Assembly: GCA_010672825.2 (NCBI GenBank)
Contig: JAAHFU020000004.1
Span: forward strand, 124,001 to 188,000
DNA length: 64,000 nt
Direction of reading: 5' to 3'
Source: Leptolyngbya sp. SIO1E4
Lineage (GTDB): Bacteria > Cyanobacteriota > Cyanobacteriia > Phormidesmidales > Phormidesmidaceae
The translations under genes were made by a program, and so were the position numbers. Positions 10,101-19,900 of the stretch are shown in pieces. How positions within the stretch are numbered: position 1 is the first letter of the stretch; each line of letters opens with the position of its first letter. Below the pieces are notes generated by a model. It had not been told where the DNA came from. It ran no database searches and saw nothing but the letters and a program-made list of their open reading frames with translations.

Positions 10101-11770
10101 ATAGGCTCAACCTCATAGAGTTGCCGCGCCATATTCACATATTGCACCCCTTGCCCAGAAAACATGAAGACGACCGGCTGTTCTCTATGCTCCTGATACA
10201 CGGTAAAAATTCGTTTCTGATCCCGTTTTTCCAGGACATTTAATCCATTTTTACTACTCTGGCAAACTAACATGCGCCGATAGTTAAAGGCTCTACGACC
10301 CACCTGCAAAGTGTATGCAATATCAGCAAGATTGACTTCTAGATTTTGCTTTAAATATGCAGCTAAATTAGCCGTTGCAGTTTCAAGTGCCGAAATGGTT
10401 TTGGCTGATAATAACAGCAATTGCCAAGGCCTAGATTCTTCAAAGTACTGGACTTCAGGTGCCTCTTCAAGAATAACATGGGCATTCGTTCCACCGAATC
10501 CTAAGGAACTAACACCAGCCCGGCGTGGAATACTATTAGTTTCCCATTCAGTAAGTTTAGTATTAACGTAAAAAGGACTATTAGCAAAATCAATTTGAGG
10601 ATTGGGAGTTTCGAAATGCAAGCTTGGCGGTATTTTTTGATGTTTCAATGCCAAGACAGTCTTAATAAGACTTGCTATACCCGCTGCCGCATCTAGATGT
10701 CCAATGTTTGTTTTAACTGAACCAATTGGGCAGAAACTATTTTTCTTTGTAAAGGTCTGAAAAGCCTTAGTAAGGGCAGCAATTTCCACTGGATCGCCAG
10801 CAGCGGTTCCAGTGCCATGGGCTTCTATGTATGAGATGTCCTCAGCATCTATTCCAGCATTTGCCAGCGCCTCTACAATGACTTCTGCTTGACCATCTAC
10901 ACTAGGTGCCGCATAGCTAACTTTCAAGGAACCATCATTATTAATAGCTGAACCTTTAATAACTGCATGAATGCAATCTCTGTCGCTAATAGCATCTTTC
11001 AATCTCTTTAAAAGGACGATTCCAAGGCCACTACCAAAAACTGTACCTTGTGCTTTAGCATCAAATGCACGGCAGTGGCCATCAGGTGATGATATCCCGT
11101 CTTCTCGGTACAAATAACCTGATTTGTGTGGAACTTGAATAGCAACTCCACCTGCCAAAGCCATATCACACTCTTCATCCAATAGACTTTTGCAGGCCAG
11201 ATGTACAGCAACTAATGAAGTCGAGCAATAAGTCTGGACACTTAAGCTAGGCCCTTTCAGGTTTAATTTATATGATATTCCTGTCGCCAAAAAGTCCTTA
11301 TCGATAGCATATGTATTTGAAATATCTATCAGATCAATGTTTTTATAAATGTTGTTTAAGAAATAAGTGTTTGTACTGATGCCTCCGTAAACTCCAATTA
11401 AACCTTCATGAGTTTCTGGGTCATATCCAGCTTCCTCAAAAGCTTCCCAGGCACACTCCATAAAGAGGCGGTTCTGAGGATCCATAAATTCAGCCTCTTT
11501 AGGGCTAAAACCAAAGAAACTAGCATCAAAACTCTCAATATCCTCCAATACAGGTGCCGCTTTTACATACTGAGAGCTTTCTAAAATACTTCTATCAAGG
11601 TTTAAACCTACCAAGTCTTGATTAGAGAGGAACGAAATTGATTCGATCTTATTCTGAAGATTCTGCCAAAAAGTATGTACATTATTCGCACCAGGAAAAC
11701 GGCCAGACATTCCAATAATCGCTATATCTAAATCTGACATTTGTTCAAACTCTGTATTGATATTCACCAT
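7133..11770 (-). CDS. Type I PKS module KS-AT-KR-ACP (beta-hydroxy)
   Basis: This is a 1545-residue single module. The KS (about 15-440) has its active Cys near residue 180 in an unusual TYCSTSL context, with Tyr where Ala is normal; the EAHGTGT and NIGHLD motifs are intact. The AT has GHSIGEY near 628 and HAFHS, so malonyl-CoA is expected. A structural KR half (from WFYVPTWK) leads into the catalytic KR with TGGLGGLG near 1165, SKVYG, MSSLSS and YVAYGAAN. No DH or ER is present, so a beta-hydroxyl should remain. The ACP Ser is near 1483 (GGDSL). The tail is acidic (DLEETIEVEL), matching the TubC docking domain of the next protein. The start lies 32 bp below the previous gene. Confidence 0.95.
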   Translation of the reverse strand: MVNINTEFEQMSDLDIAIIGMSGRFPGANNVHTFWQNLQNKIESISFLSNQDLVGLNLDRSILESSQYVKAAPVLEDIESFDASFFGFSPKEAEFMDPQNRLFMECAWEAFEEAGYDPETHEGLIGVYGGISTNTYFLNNIYKNIDLIDISNTYAIDKDFLATGISYKLNLKGPSLSVQTYCSTSLVAVHLACKSLLDEECDMALAGGVAIQVPHKSGYLYREDGISSPDGHCRAFDAKAQGTVFGSGLGIVLLKRLKDAISDRDCIHAVIKGSAINNDGSLKVSYAAPSVDGQAEVIVEALANAGIDAEDISYIEAHGTGTAAGDPVEIAALTKAFQTFTKKNSFCPIGSVKTNIGHLDAAAGIASLIKTVLALKHQKIPPSLHFETPNPQIDFANSPFYVNTKLTEWETNSIPRRAGVSSLGFGGTNAHVILEEAPEVQYFEESRPWQLLLLSAKTISALETATANLAAYLKQNLEVNLADIAYTLQVGRRAFNYRRMLVCQSSKNGLNVLEKRDQKRIFTVYQEHREQPVVFMFSGQGVQYVNMARQLYEVEPIFKQQVDACAQILHPQLKLDIRQILFPQEGQIETASQHLQRTEITQPALFVIEYALAQLWQEWGVCPEAMIGHSIGEYVAATIAGVFSLEDALIVVATRAKLMQQLPPGNMLAIPLPEEQVQSWLEQLDQKGISCQLAAINGPCACVVSGPQEAISSLQEQLSAQGIKCRLLQTSHAFHSEMMEPIVAPFVEALKQVKLNPPRLRFISNMTGDWITAEQAISPNYWGQHLRQTVRFSTGILRLLEECTGVFLEVGPGRTLSTLTTQHLQPQAKQQALSSLHHAKEPQSDVRFLLQTLGRLWLAGVDISWPGFYAHEQRHRLPLPTYPFERQRYWIDPPKSIEGDRSVSVSLAKNSDISNWFYVPTWKQSVSPIPIQLAASTSPKSFTLVFVDDRGLGARLIERLQAQNQRVITVKVGPEFAQLSEGQYTLNPGRSDDYDTLLQDLLAQQQFPEQIIHMWNVTALSESGLGVKAAKKAQEIGFYSLLSLAKVLSKQNLSEELTLTVVSNGLQLVTGEEPLSPEKATLLGPVKVISQEYQTISCRSIDVVLSSAGSWQQEKLIDHLLAELRRPISGQLIAYRGHNRWVQTFESVRLDESVEETPRLREEGVYLITGGLGGLGLVLAKYLAEEVQAKLVLTGRSVFPVREEWDSWIATHEETNSVSQKIGKVRNLEALGAEVLVLSADVGDSAQMREAMKLTQQQFGQLHGVIHAAGIVEGNSFSTIAQLNKIECEQQFQSKVYGLLVLEEVLQGQALDFCVLMSSLSSVLGGLGYVAYGAANLFMDAFTAQQNKANPVPWFSLNWDTWQVEEERKRVEFNQTGLTKFIVTPEEGVDAFQRILSRGEFYHQIVVSTGDLQLRLKKWTSPRSLRDKAIDSRASLYQRPDLQSAYLAPRNEIEQKLADIWQEMLGIKQVGIHDNFFELGGDSLVMMQLISQVRKAFHVELSMDSLFSKGTVAEIAQYIEKILYTVQQLQAPIGLDLEETIEVEL

Positions 11771-11802
11771 TTCCTTTCATCAACTCCTCAGCTAGTCTTC
11801 AT

Positions 11803-14800
11803 TCACTTAAGCCTTTTCCTATGCCTTCTTCTTTGCCCACGAGCTAGTCGCCTCTCAAGAGTAACAGTCTTTTCAGGTTCTTCAGGAAGTAAAGCTTTTG
11901 CCATAGAATTTATATTTGGACTTTCATAAATTTTAGTGGCAGAAAAATTCAAATTAAACACTTTGTTCAATTCAGAAATGATTCGAACTCCCAAGAGTGA
12001 ATCACCACCAAGTTCAAAAAAGTTATCGTTAATTCCTATATGTTCTATACCAAGAAGATTCTGCCAAACATCAGCAAGTTTTTGCTCAGTCTCATTTCTA
12101 GGGGCTATGTAGTCATTACTTAGCTGTGGTCGCGGATACTTCTGTACTTCTATAGTCTTCTGAAATAACATCTCTACAGCCTGAGACATGACTTTTATAG
12201 TCTGATCCAAATCTTGAGTCGATATAATAACTCTACTAAGCAAAGGGGAAGAAGTATCTAGAACACGCTGCAGAATTTCGATTCCCTTGGGCGGAGAGAT
12301 AGAAGAAACTGTAGACATATGTTCCTGATAAACACTGTACTTTTCCTTGCTTTTCAGATTAACTGACATACCGACTTCTTCCCAGTCATCCCAGTTGATA
12401 GTGACCGTAAATTTACTACGTCTTGAGATTCGTTGTTTATAATAAACGAACGAGTCTAAAAATTCGTTGGCAGCATTATATCCCACTTGTCCAAACTTTA
12501 TCTGATATAAAATATTTCCGAGCGAAGAAAATAGAATAAAGAAATCGAGTTCAAAATCATCTAATAAACGATCAAGAACTAAAGTGCCTTTAACTTTTGG
12601 TGACAAGACACCTTCCGTCATTTCTTTAGTTCTATTCTGAATAATTCCTTCGTAATCTACCATCCCAGCTGCATGGAAAACACCATCTATATCACCGAAG
12701 TACTCTTGAACATTGGTCAGAGCCGTTTGCACTTGTTGGTAATCTGACACATCCGCACTAATTACTAAAACCTCTGCTCCTAATTCTTCAAGAGATTGAA
12801 CTTTTCTGATCTTGTTGAAAATTAGATCCTCTTCATCATGATTGGCCAGCCAGGTTTCCCAATTTTTTCTGGGGAGGAACTTAGAGCGCCCCAGCAAAAC
12901 TATTTTTGCTTTTATACTTTCGGCTAAATATTGAGCTATGGTAAAGCCTATTCCACCAAAACCACCTGTGATCAAATAAACACCATTCGCTTTTAAGCGA
13001 GGTGTTATTTTCGAAGATTTATCTAGTTGAATCTGCTCAAATGTTTGCTTCCAACGATGGGCTCCACGATAGGCAATAACGTTATCAGAAGGTTCGACCA
13101 TCAATTCACTTAGAAGTTGCTCTATTACTTTGCTATTACCCTTTATAGAGGGATTGATTTCGCCATCAGAGATAATTACATCAACACTACGACAATGTAC
13201 GTTGGAATACTCTAGAGGAATAGTTTTTACAGCTCCGAGTAAGGTAGCCTTCTCCGGAGAAACCACTTCATCTCCCATAACATCTTGCAAGTTGTTTGAA
13301 ACAACAACAACTTGAAGTTTATTGACTAAGTTATACTTGCCTAATGCTTGAGCCAGAAAAATAAGGCTGTGGAGCCCTAAATCTTGAGAGTTGTCGAGTT
13401 TTTCTAATGTTAATTCCATACAACTATCTAACGTAACATTCCATAAATGAATAATAGTATTTGGGAAATATCCGGCTGCATCAAGCTTATTAAATAGAGT
13501 CTTGTATTCATCAGAATTTTGAGGATTCAAAGTATAAACCCCTTCACTCTGCTCCATAAACGAATCCCCAACCTTTACACAAATTACTTTTTGACTTAAT
13601 TTTGCCAATTCGATTGCTAAATTTTTTCCCAAGTCACACTCATCTACAAATAACAAAATATTATCCAGTGTTTTTCCTGGTGGTATAGCTGGCAAGGGAA
13701 GGCGCTTCCAGGAAGGCATATAAAACCATTTAGAAATATCTGAGAGTTTACTAATTTCTTTAGCCTTTGATCTTACTGTTTCCTCTAATTTTGGCGGGCT
13801 AATCCAGTATCTTTGTCGCTCAAAGGGATAGGTGGGCAACGGCAGTCGATGACGCTGCTCGTGAGCATAATAGCGGCACCAATCAATGTCGACTCCTGCT
13901 AGCCACAATTGCCCCAATGTCTTCAACAAAAACGCCACATCTGAGCCAGATTCTTGCGGATGTTTCACGGAAGACAGCACGACCTGCTCTGCTTGCTTAT
14001 CTGGATGCCGTTTGGCTAAGCTCATTAAGCTGCGACCTGGCCCGATCTCCAACAGAACCTGCGACGACTCCTGCAATAACGCTTCCAATCCAGAGGCCCA
14101 ACGCACCGGCTGCCGTAAATGCTTGGCCCAATAAGCAGGTGACGTGGCCTCCTCAGGGGTAATCCATGTCCCTGTCACATTAGAGAGGTAGGGAATTTGA
14201 GGTGCACTGAGACGGACTTGCTTCACCCTCTCGGTGAATGCCTCTACTATCGGCTCCATCATCGGCGAATGGAACCCATGGGAAGTATGCAAACGACGAC
14301 CCTCAATCCCTTGCGACGCTAACTGACTCTCCAATGCCTCTACCGCCTCAGTTGTTCCCGATACCACACAGGCAAAAGGACCATTAATCACTGCTACCGA
14401 GAGTTCCTTGCTGAGAAGCGGAAACACCTCTTCCTCAGCAAGGGGTACTGCTAGCATGCTCCCCGACGGTAATCCCTGCATTAACTTTCCGCGTGCTGCC
14501 ACTAGGGCTAAGGCATCTTCCAATGACCACACTTCGGCTAGCGTGGCCGCCACATATTCCCCAATGCTGTGGCCCAGCATAACTTTCGGACACACTCCCC
14601 AGGCTTGCCACAACTGAGCTAAGGCATACTCAATGACAAATAGCACGGGTTGGGTTATTGCCGTCTGCTGTAGTTGTTCATTTGCTAACGCTAATTGCTC
14701 AGGAGTCGGATACAGAACCTGACGTAGGTCGAATCCCAGATGCGGTTTCAGCAGCTCACAGCAGATATCCACCTGTTCGGTAAAGGTCGCTTCACAGAGG

Positions 14801-16452
14801 TAAAGCTCTTGAGCCATATTCACATATTGTGCTCCCTGACCCGAGAACATAAAAACCACTGGGCACGCCCCAGATTCTTGCAAGTGACTCAACACTTGCC
14901 CAGAATCATCGCGACTGAGAGCGGTTTTGGCTTCTTCGATCCCCTGGCTCACCACAAACCGGCGATGGTTGAAGGCTCGGCGACCTACGCTGAGAGTGTA
15001 CGCCACATCCGCTAGGTTCAACTCACCATGCAAGTGATGCACCAAATTCTCCGTGGCAGTCTCTAACGCTGAGCTGGTTTTGGCTGAAAGCAGCAACAAT
15101 TGCCATGGGCGCGATGGGCCAGATGCCTCAACCGGCGGGGCTTCTTCTAACACTACATGGGCATTGGTGCCGCCGACACCAAAAGAACTCACTCCAGCCC
15201 GACGTGGCGTTCCGTTCGTTTCCCAGGGCTTCAGTTTGGTATTCACATAAAACGGACTGCTGGCAAAATCGATCTTGGGGTTGGGTTCCTGAAAATGCAA
15301 GCTCGGCGGAATCTTTCTATTTTTTAAGGCCAGGACGGTCTTGATTAAACCTGTTACACCAGCTGCGGCATCGAGATGCCCTACATTGGTTTTGACTGAG
15401 CCAATGCCACAGAAGCCCTTCTTTTGAGTACTAGTAGAGAAAGCTTGTGTCAGCGCCGCAATCTCAATCGGGTCTCCAAGAGAAGTTCCGGTACCATGCG
15501 CTTCTACATAAGTAATAGTTTCCGGATCGATGCCAGCTAGGGCTTGAGCCTCTAAAATTACTTCAGCTTGGCCATCTATACTAGGGGCGGTGTACCCTAC
15601 TTTAGCAGCACCGTCATTATTAATCGCTGAGCCTTTGATGATCGCATGAATACAGTCGCCATCTGCCAGGGCATCTTCTAATCGCTTGAGCACCACAATG
15701 CCCACACCGCTGCCGCCAATCGTTCCTTGGGCTTGAGCATCAAAGGCTCGGCAATGACCATCCGGAGACAGAATCATGCCCTCTTGATACAAATATCCTG
15801 CCTTTTGTGGTGAGCGGACTGAAACGCCTCCCGCCAAAACCATATCAGACTGATAATTGAGTAAGCTTTGGCAACCCATCTGAACCGCCACTAGAGAGGT
15901 GGAGCAGGCAGTGCTAACATTCACGCTTGGTCCAGTGAGGTTTAGATGGAAAGAAACCCTTGTGGCTACAAAATCTTTATCATTACCAATTAGCAGTCGA
16001 TAAATATCTGCAAAATTTGAGGTTTCAGGACTTGAATTCAGGTTATGAAGCAAATAGCTGTTGAGGCCAGCACCAGCGTAAACACCAATTCGACCTTCAT
16101 ACGTTTCAGAGTTGTAACCAGCACTCTCTAGAGCTCCCCAGGCATATTCTAGGAAAAGGCGATGCTGAGGGTCAGTAATTTCAGCTTCATAAGGAGGAAA
16201 GTTAAAGAATGAGGCATCAAACAGATCAACATCTGACAAAACACTTGCTGCTTTGACATAATTAGAATCATTTAAATTAGCTGAGTCTATGCCTTCAGCC
16301 ACTAATTCTTCGTCAGCGAAGAAGGAGACAGATTCCACACTATTATGGAGATTATGCCAGAACTCATCAACATTTTCAGCTCCTGGAAAACGACCAACCA
16401 TGCCAATGATGGCTACAGACCCTAAAGAATCTTCTTTTTCCCATTTATTCAT
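11803..16452 (-). CDS. Type I PKS module KS-AT-KR-ACP (beta-hydroxy)
   Basis: This is a 1549-residue single module that extends the Phe-bearing chain from the upstream NRPS. The KS has the TACSTSL Cys near residue 182. The AT has GHSIGEY near 626, but its substrate motif is HGFH instead of HAFH; malonyl-CoA is still most likely. The KR has TGGFGGIG near 1163, SPKVKG, FSSLGN and VGYNAAN, so ketoreduction is expected. There is no DH, ER or methyltransferase. The ACP Ser is near 1485. The tail is strongly basic (ends RRRHRKRLK), as in the other proteins whose downstream partner begins with a KS. The start lies inside the end of the upstream NRPS gene (8-bp ATGAATAA overlap), with GAGG 7 nt before it. 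Confidence 0.95.
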   Translation of the reverse strand: MNKWEKEDSLGSVAIIGMVGRFPGAENVDEFWHNLHNSVESVSFFADEELVAEGIDSANLNDSNYVKAASVLSDVDLFDASFFNFPPYEAEITDPQHRLFLEYAWGALESAGYNSETYEGRIGVYAGAGLNSYLLHNLNSSPETSNFADIYRLLIGNDKDFVATRVSFHLNLTGPSVNVSTACSTSLVAVQMGCQSLLNYQSDMVLAGGVSVRSPQKAGYLYQEGMILSPDGHCRAFDAQAQGTIGGSGVGIVVLKRLEDALADGDCIHAIIKGSAINNDGAAKVGYTAPSIDGQAEVILEAQALAGIDPETITYVEAHGTGTSLGDPIEIAALTQAFSTSTQKKGFCGIGSVKTNVGHLDAAAGVTGLIKTVLALKNRKIPPSLHFQEPNPKIDFASSPFYVNTKLKPWETNGTPRRAGVSSFGVGGTNAHVVLEEAPPVEASGPSRPWQLLLLSAKTSSALETATENLVHHLHGELNLADVAYTLSVGRRAFNHRRFVVSQGIEEAKTALSRDDSGQVLSHLQESGACPVVFMFSGQGAQYVNMAQELYLCEATFTEQVDICCELLKPHLGFDLRQVLYPTPEQLALANEQLQQTAITQPVLFVIEYALAQLWQAWGVCPKVMLGHSIGEYVAATLAEVWSLEDALALVAARGKLMQGLPSGSMLAVPLAEEEVFPLLSKELSVAVINGPFACVVSGTTEAVEALESQLASQGIEGRRLHTSHGFHSPMMEPIVEAFTERVKQVRLSAPQIPYLSNVTGTWITPEEATSPAYWAKHLRQPVRWASGLEALLQESSQVLLEIGPGRSLMSLAKRHPDKQAEQVVLSSVKHPQESGSDVAFLLKTLGQLWLAGVDIDWCRYYAHEQRHRLPLPTYPFERQRYWISPPKLEETVRSKAKEISKLSDISKWFYMPSWKRLPLPAIPPGKTLDNILLFVDECDLGKNLAIELAKLSQKVICVKVGDSFMEQSEGVYTLNPQNSDEYKTLFNKLDAAGYFPNTIIHLWNVTLDSCMELTLEKLDNSQDLGLHSLIFLAQALGKYNLVNKLQVVVVSNNLQDVMGDEVVSPEKATLLGAVKTIPLEYSNVHCRSVDVIISDGEINPSIKGNSKVIEQLLSELMVEPSDNVIAYRGAHRWKQTFEQIQLDKSSKITPRLKANGVYLITGGFGGIGFTIAQYLAESIKAKIVLLGRSKFLPRKNWETWLANHDEEDLIFNKIRKVQSLEELGAEVLVISADVSDYQQVQTALTNVQEYFGDIDGVFHAAGMVDYEGIIQNRTKEMTEGVLSPKVKGTLVLDRLLDDFELDFFILFSSLGNILYQIKFGQVGYNAANEFLDSFVYYKQRISRRSKFTVTINWDDWEEVGMSVNLKSKEKYSVYQEHMSTVSSISPPKGIEILQRVLDTSSPLLSRVIISTQDLDQTIKVMSQAVEMLFQKTIEVQKYPRPQLSNDYIAPRNETEQKLADVWQNLLGIEHIGINDNFFELGGDSLLGVRIISELNKVFNLNFSATKIYESPNINSMAKALLPEEPEKTVTLERRLARGQRRRHRKRLK

Positions 16453-19400
16453 TGACTTTCCTCATTTGTCTTCTGACTAGTTGCTTATGTCTCTTTATGG
16501 CCTCTTTCTGTCTATAAGCACGATCGTATATAAGTTCAGAGGAAGCGCTTTCAGTCTTCTCAAAATCGGATTTATTAGTTATATATTGCGCTAATTCTTT
16601 TATAGTGGGATATTTGAAGAATTCAATTATTAATAGTTCTTTCCTAAAAACTTCATTCAATTTTGCTTGAATTTTAATGAGAAGCAAAGAGTTCCCTCCT
16701 ATACTAAAGAAATTGTCGTTAATCCCGACTTTTTCTATTTGCAGCATCTCTTTCCAAACAGTAGCAATGAATTTTTCTACCTCAGTTTGAGGCATTACAT
16801 AAGCTTCTTCCAACTGTGGGCGACTTTCTGGTGGAGGTAGAATGCCTCGATCTACTTTGCCATTGGGTGTCAAGGGGATGGTATCCAACACCACAAAAGC
16901 CGAAGGTATCATGTAATTAGGTAACTTCTTCTTAAGGAAGTTTTGCAATTGATTGACAGTGGGAATCTGTTCTTGATTACAAACCAAATATGCTACTATC
17001 CGCTTATCATCTGGATGATCTTCCCGAACAATAACTAATGCCTCATTTATCTCAGGATATTGGAGCAAAGCGGCTTCAATCTCTTCTAGTTCAATGCGAA
17101 AGCCACGAACCTTTACTTGATGATCAATACGTCCTAAAAATTTGACATTCCCATCAGGGAGATAACAGCACAAGTCTCCAGTCTTATAGAGGCAGTTTCC
17201 AGGTTCATTACTAAAAGGATTAGCGACGAATTTTTGAGCGGTTAGCTCCGGGCGGTTTAGGTAACCACGAGCAAGACCCTTACCACCAATGTGTAGTTCA
17301 CCTGGTACACCAATTGGAGTTGGCAACCCTTCACAATCTAGGATGTAGATTTGGGTATTAGCAATAGGACGACCAATAAGTGGCTTTTGGCTAGCATCTA
17401 TACACTCATAAACAGTAGCACAAACAGTAGATTCAGTAGGTCCATAGGCATTGAAGAAGCGGCGATTTTTAGACCATTCTGCTATCAACTCTGTTGAACA
17501 TACTTCTCCTGCAACAATGATAGTGCATAAAGCTGGTAATTCTTTAGTAGGCAGTACGGCAAGTGCCGTTGGAGGAAGCGTGACATGGGTTATCTCTTGA
17601 TCACGCAACAATTCCATTAAAGCTTGCCCCGGGAGTAAGGAAGTCGATGTTCCCAAACAGAGTGTCGCCCCAGAACCAAGCGCCATAACAACCTCCCAAA
17701 TCGAGGCGTCAAAGCTCAAGGAAGCGAATTGAAGAATTCGACTGCCTGGTTGGACATTGAAGAGTTGAATTTGCTCTTTTGCCAAGTTGCATAATCCCTG
17801 GTGAGCAACTAAAACCCCCTTAGGTTTGCCTGTAGATCCGGAAGTATAAATCACGTAAGCTAAACTCTCGGACTTGCTCTCAGCTACAAAATTTTCCTCA
17901 CTTCCTTGAAAAATGAACTCCCAATTCGTATCTAACTCAACCACATATGCTTGATGTTTAGGCAGATGTTTACTCAGCTGCTTCGTCGTCAATAGCACCG
18001 ATATCTGGGAATCTGTCAACATGAATGCTAAGCGCTCTTGGGGATAGGCTGGGTCTAGAGGAACATAAGCCCCACCGGCCTTTAGAATCCCCAGCACAAC
18101 TATCATCACCTCTAGCGATCGCTCCATACAGATCCCAACTAACGTCTCTGGTTTGACTGCCAGTTTGCTCAGGTAGTGAGCTAACTGATTTGCTCGTTGG
18201 TTGAGTTCTCGATAGGTGAGCTGTTGCTCTTCAAATACTATCGCCACAGCATCAGGAGTCTTCTCTACCTGAGCTTCAAACAACTGATGAATACAGATAT
18301 TTTTCGGATAATCTATTTGAGTTTGGTTCCATTCCATTAATAGTTGATGCTGCTCTGTTTCCGACAGTAAAGGCAATTGAGAGATTCGCTGTTGTGGATT
18401 CGCTGAGATCGCCTCAAGCAAGGTTTGGAAGTGCCCACTCATCCGACTTATTCTGGCGGCATCGAACAAATCAGTGCTGTATTCCCAGAAACACTCTAGC
18501 CCCGCATCAGTCTCTGTAATATCCAAATGCAAATCAAACAAGGCCCGAGTTGACTCTATCTCAAAAGGAGTTATAGTCAACTCGGGAAGTTCAACTTTCA
18601 ACTTCAGGGTATTTTGTAAGACAAATGATACCTGAAACAGTTGGTTGTAGTTGGCGTTTCGCTCTGGTTGTAGCTCCTCTACGACCTTTTCAAAAGGTAA
18701 ATCCTGGTGAGTATATGCCCCTATCATCACCTTTCGAACCCGACCTAAAAGTTCCTCAAAAGTAGGATTGCCCGAGACACTCGTGCGTAATACAAGAGTG
18801 TTAACAAAAAAACCAATCAGTCTTTCAATTTCAGCCCGGTTACGGTTGGCGATAGCTGAACCGACAATGATATCTTCTTGTCCAGTGTATCGGTAGAGAA
18901 GGATTTTGAACGCTGCCAGCAACGTCATAAACAGGGTTGACTCTGCTTTCAGAGCGACAGCCTTAAGTGTCTTGGTCAAATCCTTGGTTAACTGGAATGC
19001 TTGTCTTGCTCCTTGGTAAGTCTGAGTTAAAGGTCTTGGCCGATCTGAGGGAAGTTGCAGCAGAGGCGGAGCATTGCTTAACTGCTGCTTCCAGTAAGAA
19101 AGTTGTGACTCTAGTTTTTCTCCCTTCAAATGCTGTCGCTGCCAAACAGCAAAATCTGCATATTGGATTGGCAGCTCAGGCAGAAGCACCGGTTTTCCAG
19201 TGGAGAATGCTTGGTAAAAAGTTAACAATTCACAAGGGAATACACTAGCAAGCGACCAGCCATCAATAGCAATGTGATGCACAGCGATTAGCAACACATG
19301 CTTGTGCTCATTTAGCTTTAGCAGCATCCAGCGTATTAAGGAATCTTGAGCTAGATCAAAGGGGTTTTGGTGCTGCTCAGTTGCTAGTCGCTGCAGCTCA

Positions 19401-19900
19401 ATCTTCTTTTCAGTTTCTGACAAATTCTGCAGGTCGATCAGTAATAAGTCGATGACTAATTCGGGAGCAATAATTTGCACTGCTTGCCCTGCCACTGCCC
19501 TGAAATTAGTACGCAGGGATTCATGACGTTGCACAATTGCATTGAGGCTTTGCTCCAACGTTCCTACATCAAGAGATCCTGTCAGCTGTACAGCAAAATT
19601 TTCGTTGTAAAAAGGGTTTCTGGGTTCTAACTGTTGGAGAAACCATAGACGCTGCTGAGCAAAGGATAGGGGTAGATTTACATCTCTCGCGATGGGCAGA
19701 ATTGACTTAGTAATAGAACTTGAAGCAATATCATTTCTCTGCAGAAACTCAATTATTTCTGATTTGCGTTCTCTTAGCTGAGATTTCAAAGCTGGTGTCA
19801 GCATTCCTCGAGAGGCACTGTAATGTAGCTGCTCACCATCAATCCAGAGCCTGACACCTAAACTTTGAAAGTAGGATAGAAATTCGTTGATGGGTTTCAC
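16445..19900 (-). CDS. NRPS module TubC-C-A-PCP, predicted Phe
   Basis: This is a 1151-residue module. A TubC-type docking domain occupies residues 1-55. The condensation domain (about 75-510) has a canonical HHIAIDG motif at 208-214. The A domain reads FDASIW, TLPPT, TIIVAGE, NAYGPTE, STVCAT and NGKVDR, giving DAWTIAAVCK, so Phe is predicted. The PCP Ser is near 1071 (GGNSL). It is a close paralogue of the 3459-7136 NRPS but lacks that protein's A-domain insertion. The tail is basic (ends RRQMRKVNE), matching a downstream KS partner. It starts at GTG 19900, overlapping the upstream PKS stop as GTGA, with a GGAGGGAG Shine-Dalgarno just before. Confidence 0.95.
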   Translation of the reverse strand: MKPINEFLSYFQSLGVRLWIDGEQLHYSASRGMLTPALKSQLRERKSEIIEFLQRNDIASSSITKSILPIARDVNLPLSFAQQRLWFLQQLEPRNPFYNENFAVQLTGSLDVGTLEQSLNAIVQRHESLRTNFRAVAGQAVQIIAPELVIDLLLIDLQNLSETEKKIELQRLATEQHQNPFDLAQDSLIRWMLLKLNEHKHVLLIAVHHIAIDGWSLASVFPCELLTFYQAFSTGKPVLLPELPIQYADFAVWQRQHLKGEKLESQLSYWKQQLSNAPPLLQLPSDRPRPLTQTYQGARQAFQLTKDLTKTLKAVALKAESTLFMTLLAAFKILLYRYTGQEDIIVGSAIANRNRAEIERLIGFFVNTLVLRTSVSGNPTFEELLGRVRKVMIGAYTHQDLPFEKVVEELQPERNANYNQLFQVSFVLQNTLKLKVELPELTITPFEIESTRALFDLHLDITETDAGLECFWEYSTDLFDAARISRMSGHFQTLLEAISANPQQRISQLPLLSETEQHQLLMEWNQTQIDYPKNICIHQLFEAQVEKTPDAVAIVFEEQQLTYRELNQRANQLAHYLSKLAVKPETLVGICMERSLEVMIVVLGILKAGGAYVPLDPAYPQERLAFMLTDSQISVLLTTKQLSKHLPKHQAYVVELDTNWEFIFQGSEENFVAESKSESLAYVIYTSGSTGKPKGVLVAHQGLCNLAKEQIQLFNVQPGSRILQFASLSFDASIWEVVMALGSGATLCLGTSTSLLPGQALMELLRDQEITHVTLPPTALAVLPTKELPALCTIIVAGEVCSTELIAEWSKNRRFFNAYGPTESTVCATVYECIDASQKPLIGRPIANTQIYILDCEGLPTPIGVPGELHIGGKGLARGYLNRPELTAQKFVANPFSNEPGNCLYKTGDLCCYLPDGNVKFLGRIDHQVKVRGFRIELEEIEAALLQYPEINEALVIVREDHPDDKRIVAYLVCNQEQIPTVNQLQNFLKKKLPNYMIPSAFVVLDTIPLTPNGKVDRGILPPPESRPQLEEAYVMPQTEVEKFIATVWKEMLQIEKVGINDNFFSIGGNSLLLIKIQAKLNEVFRKELLIIEFFKYPTIKELAQYITNKSDFEKTESASSELIYDRAYRQKEAIKRHKQLVRRQMRKVNE

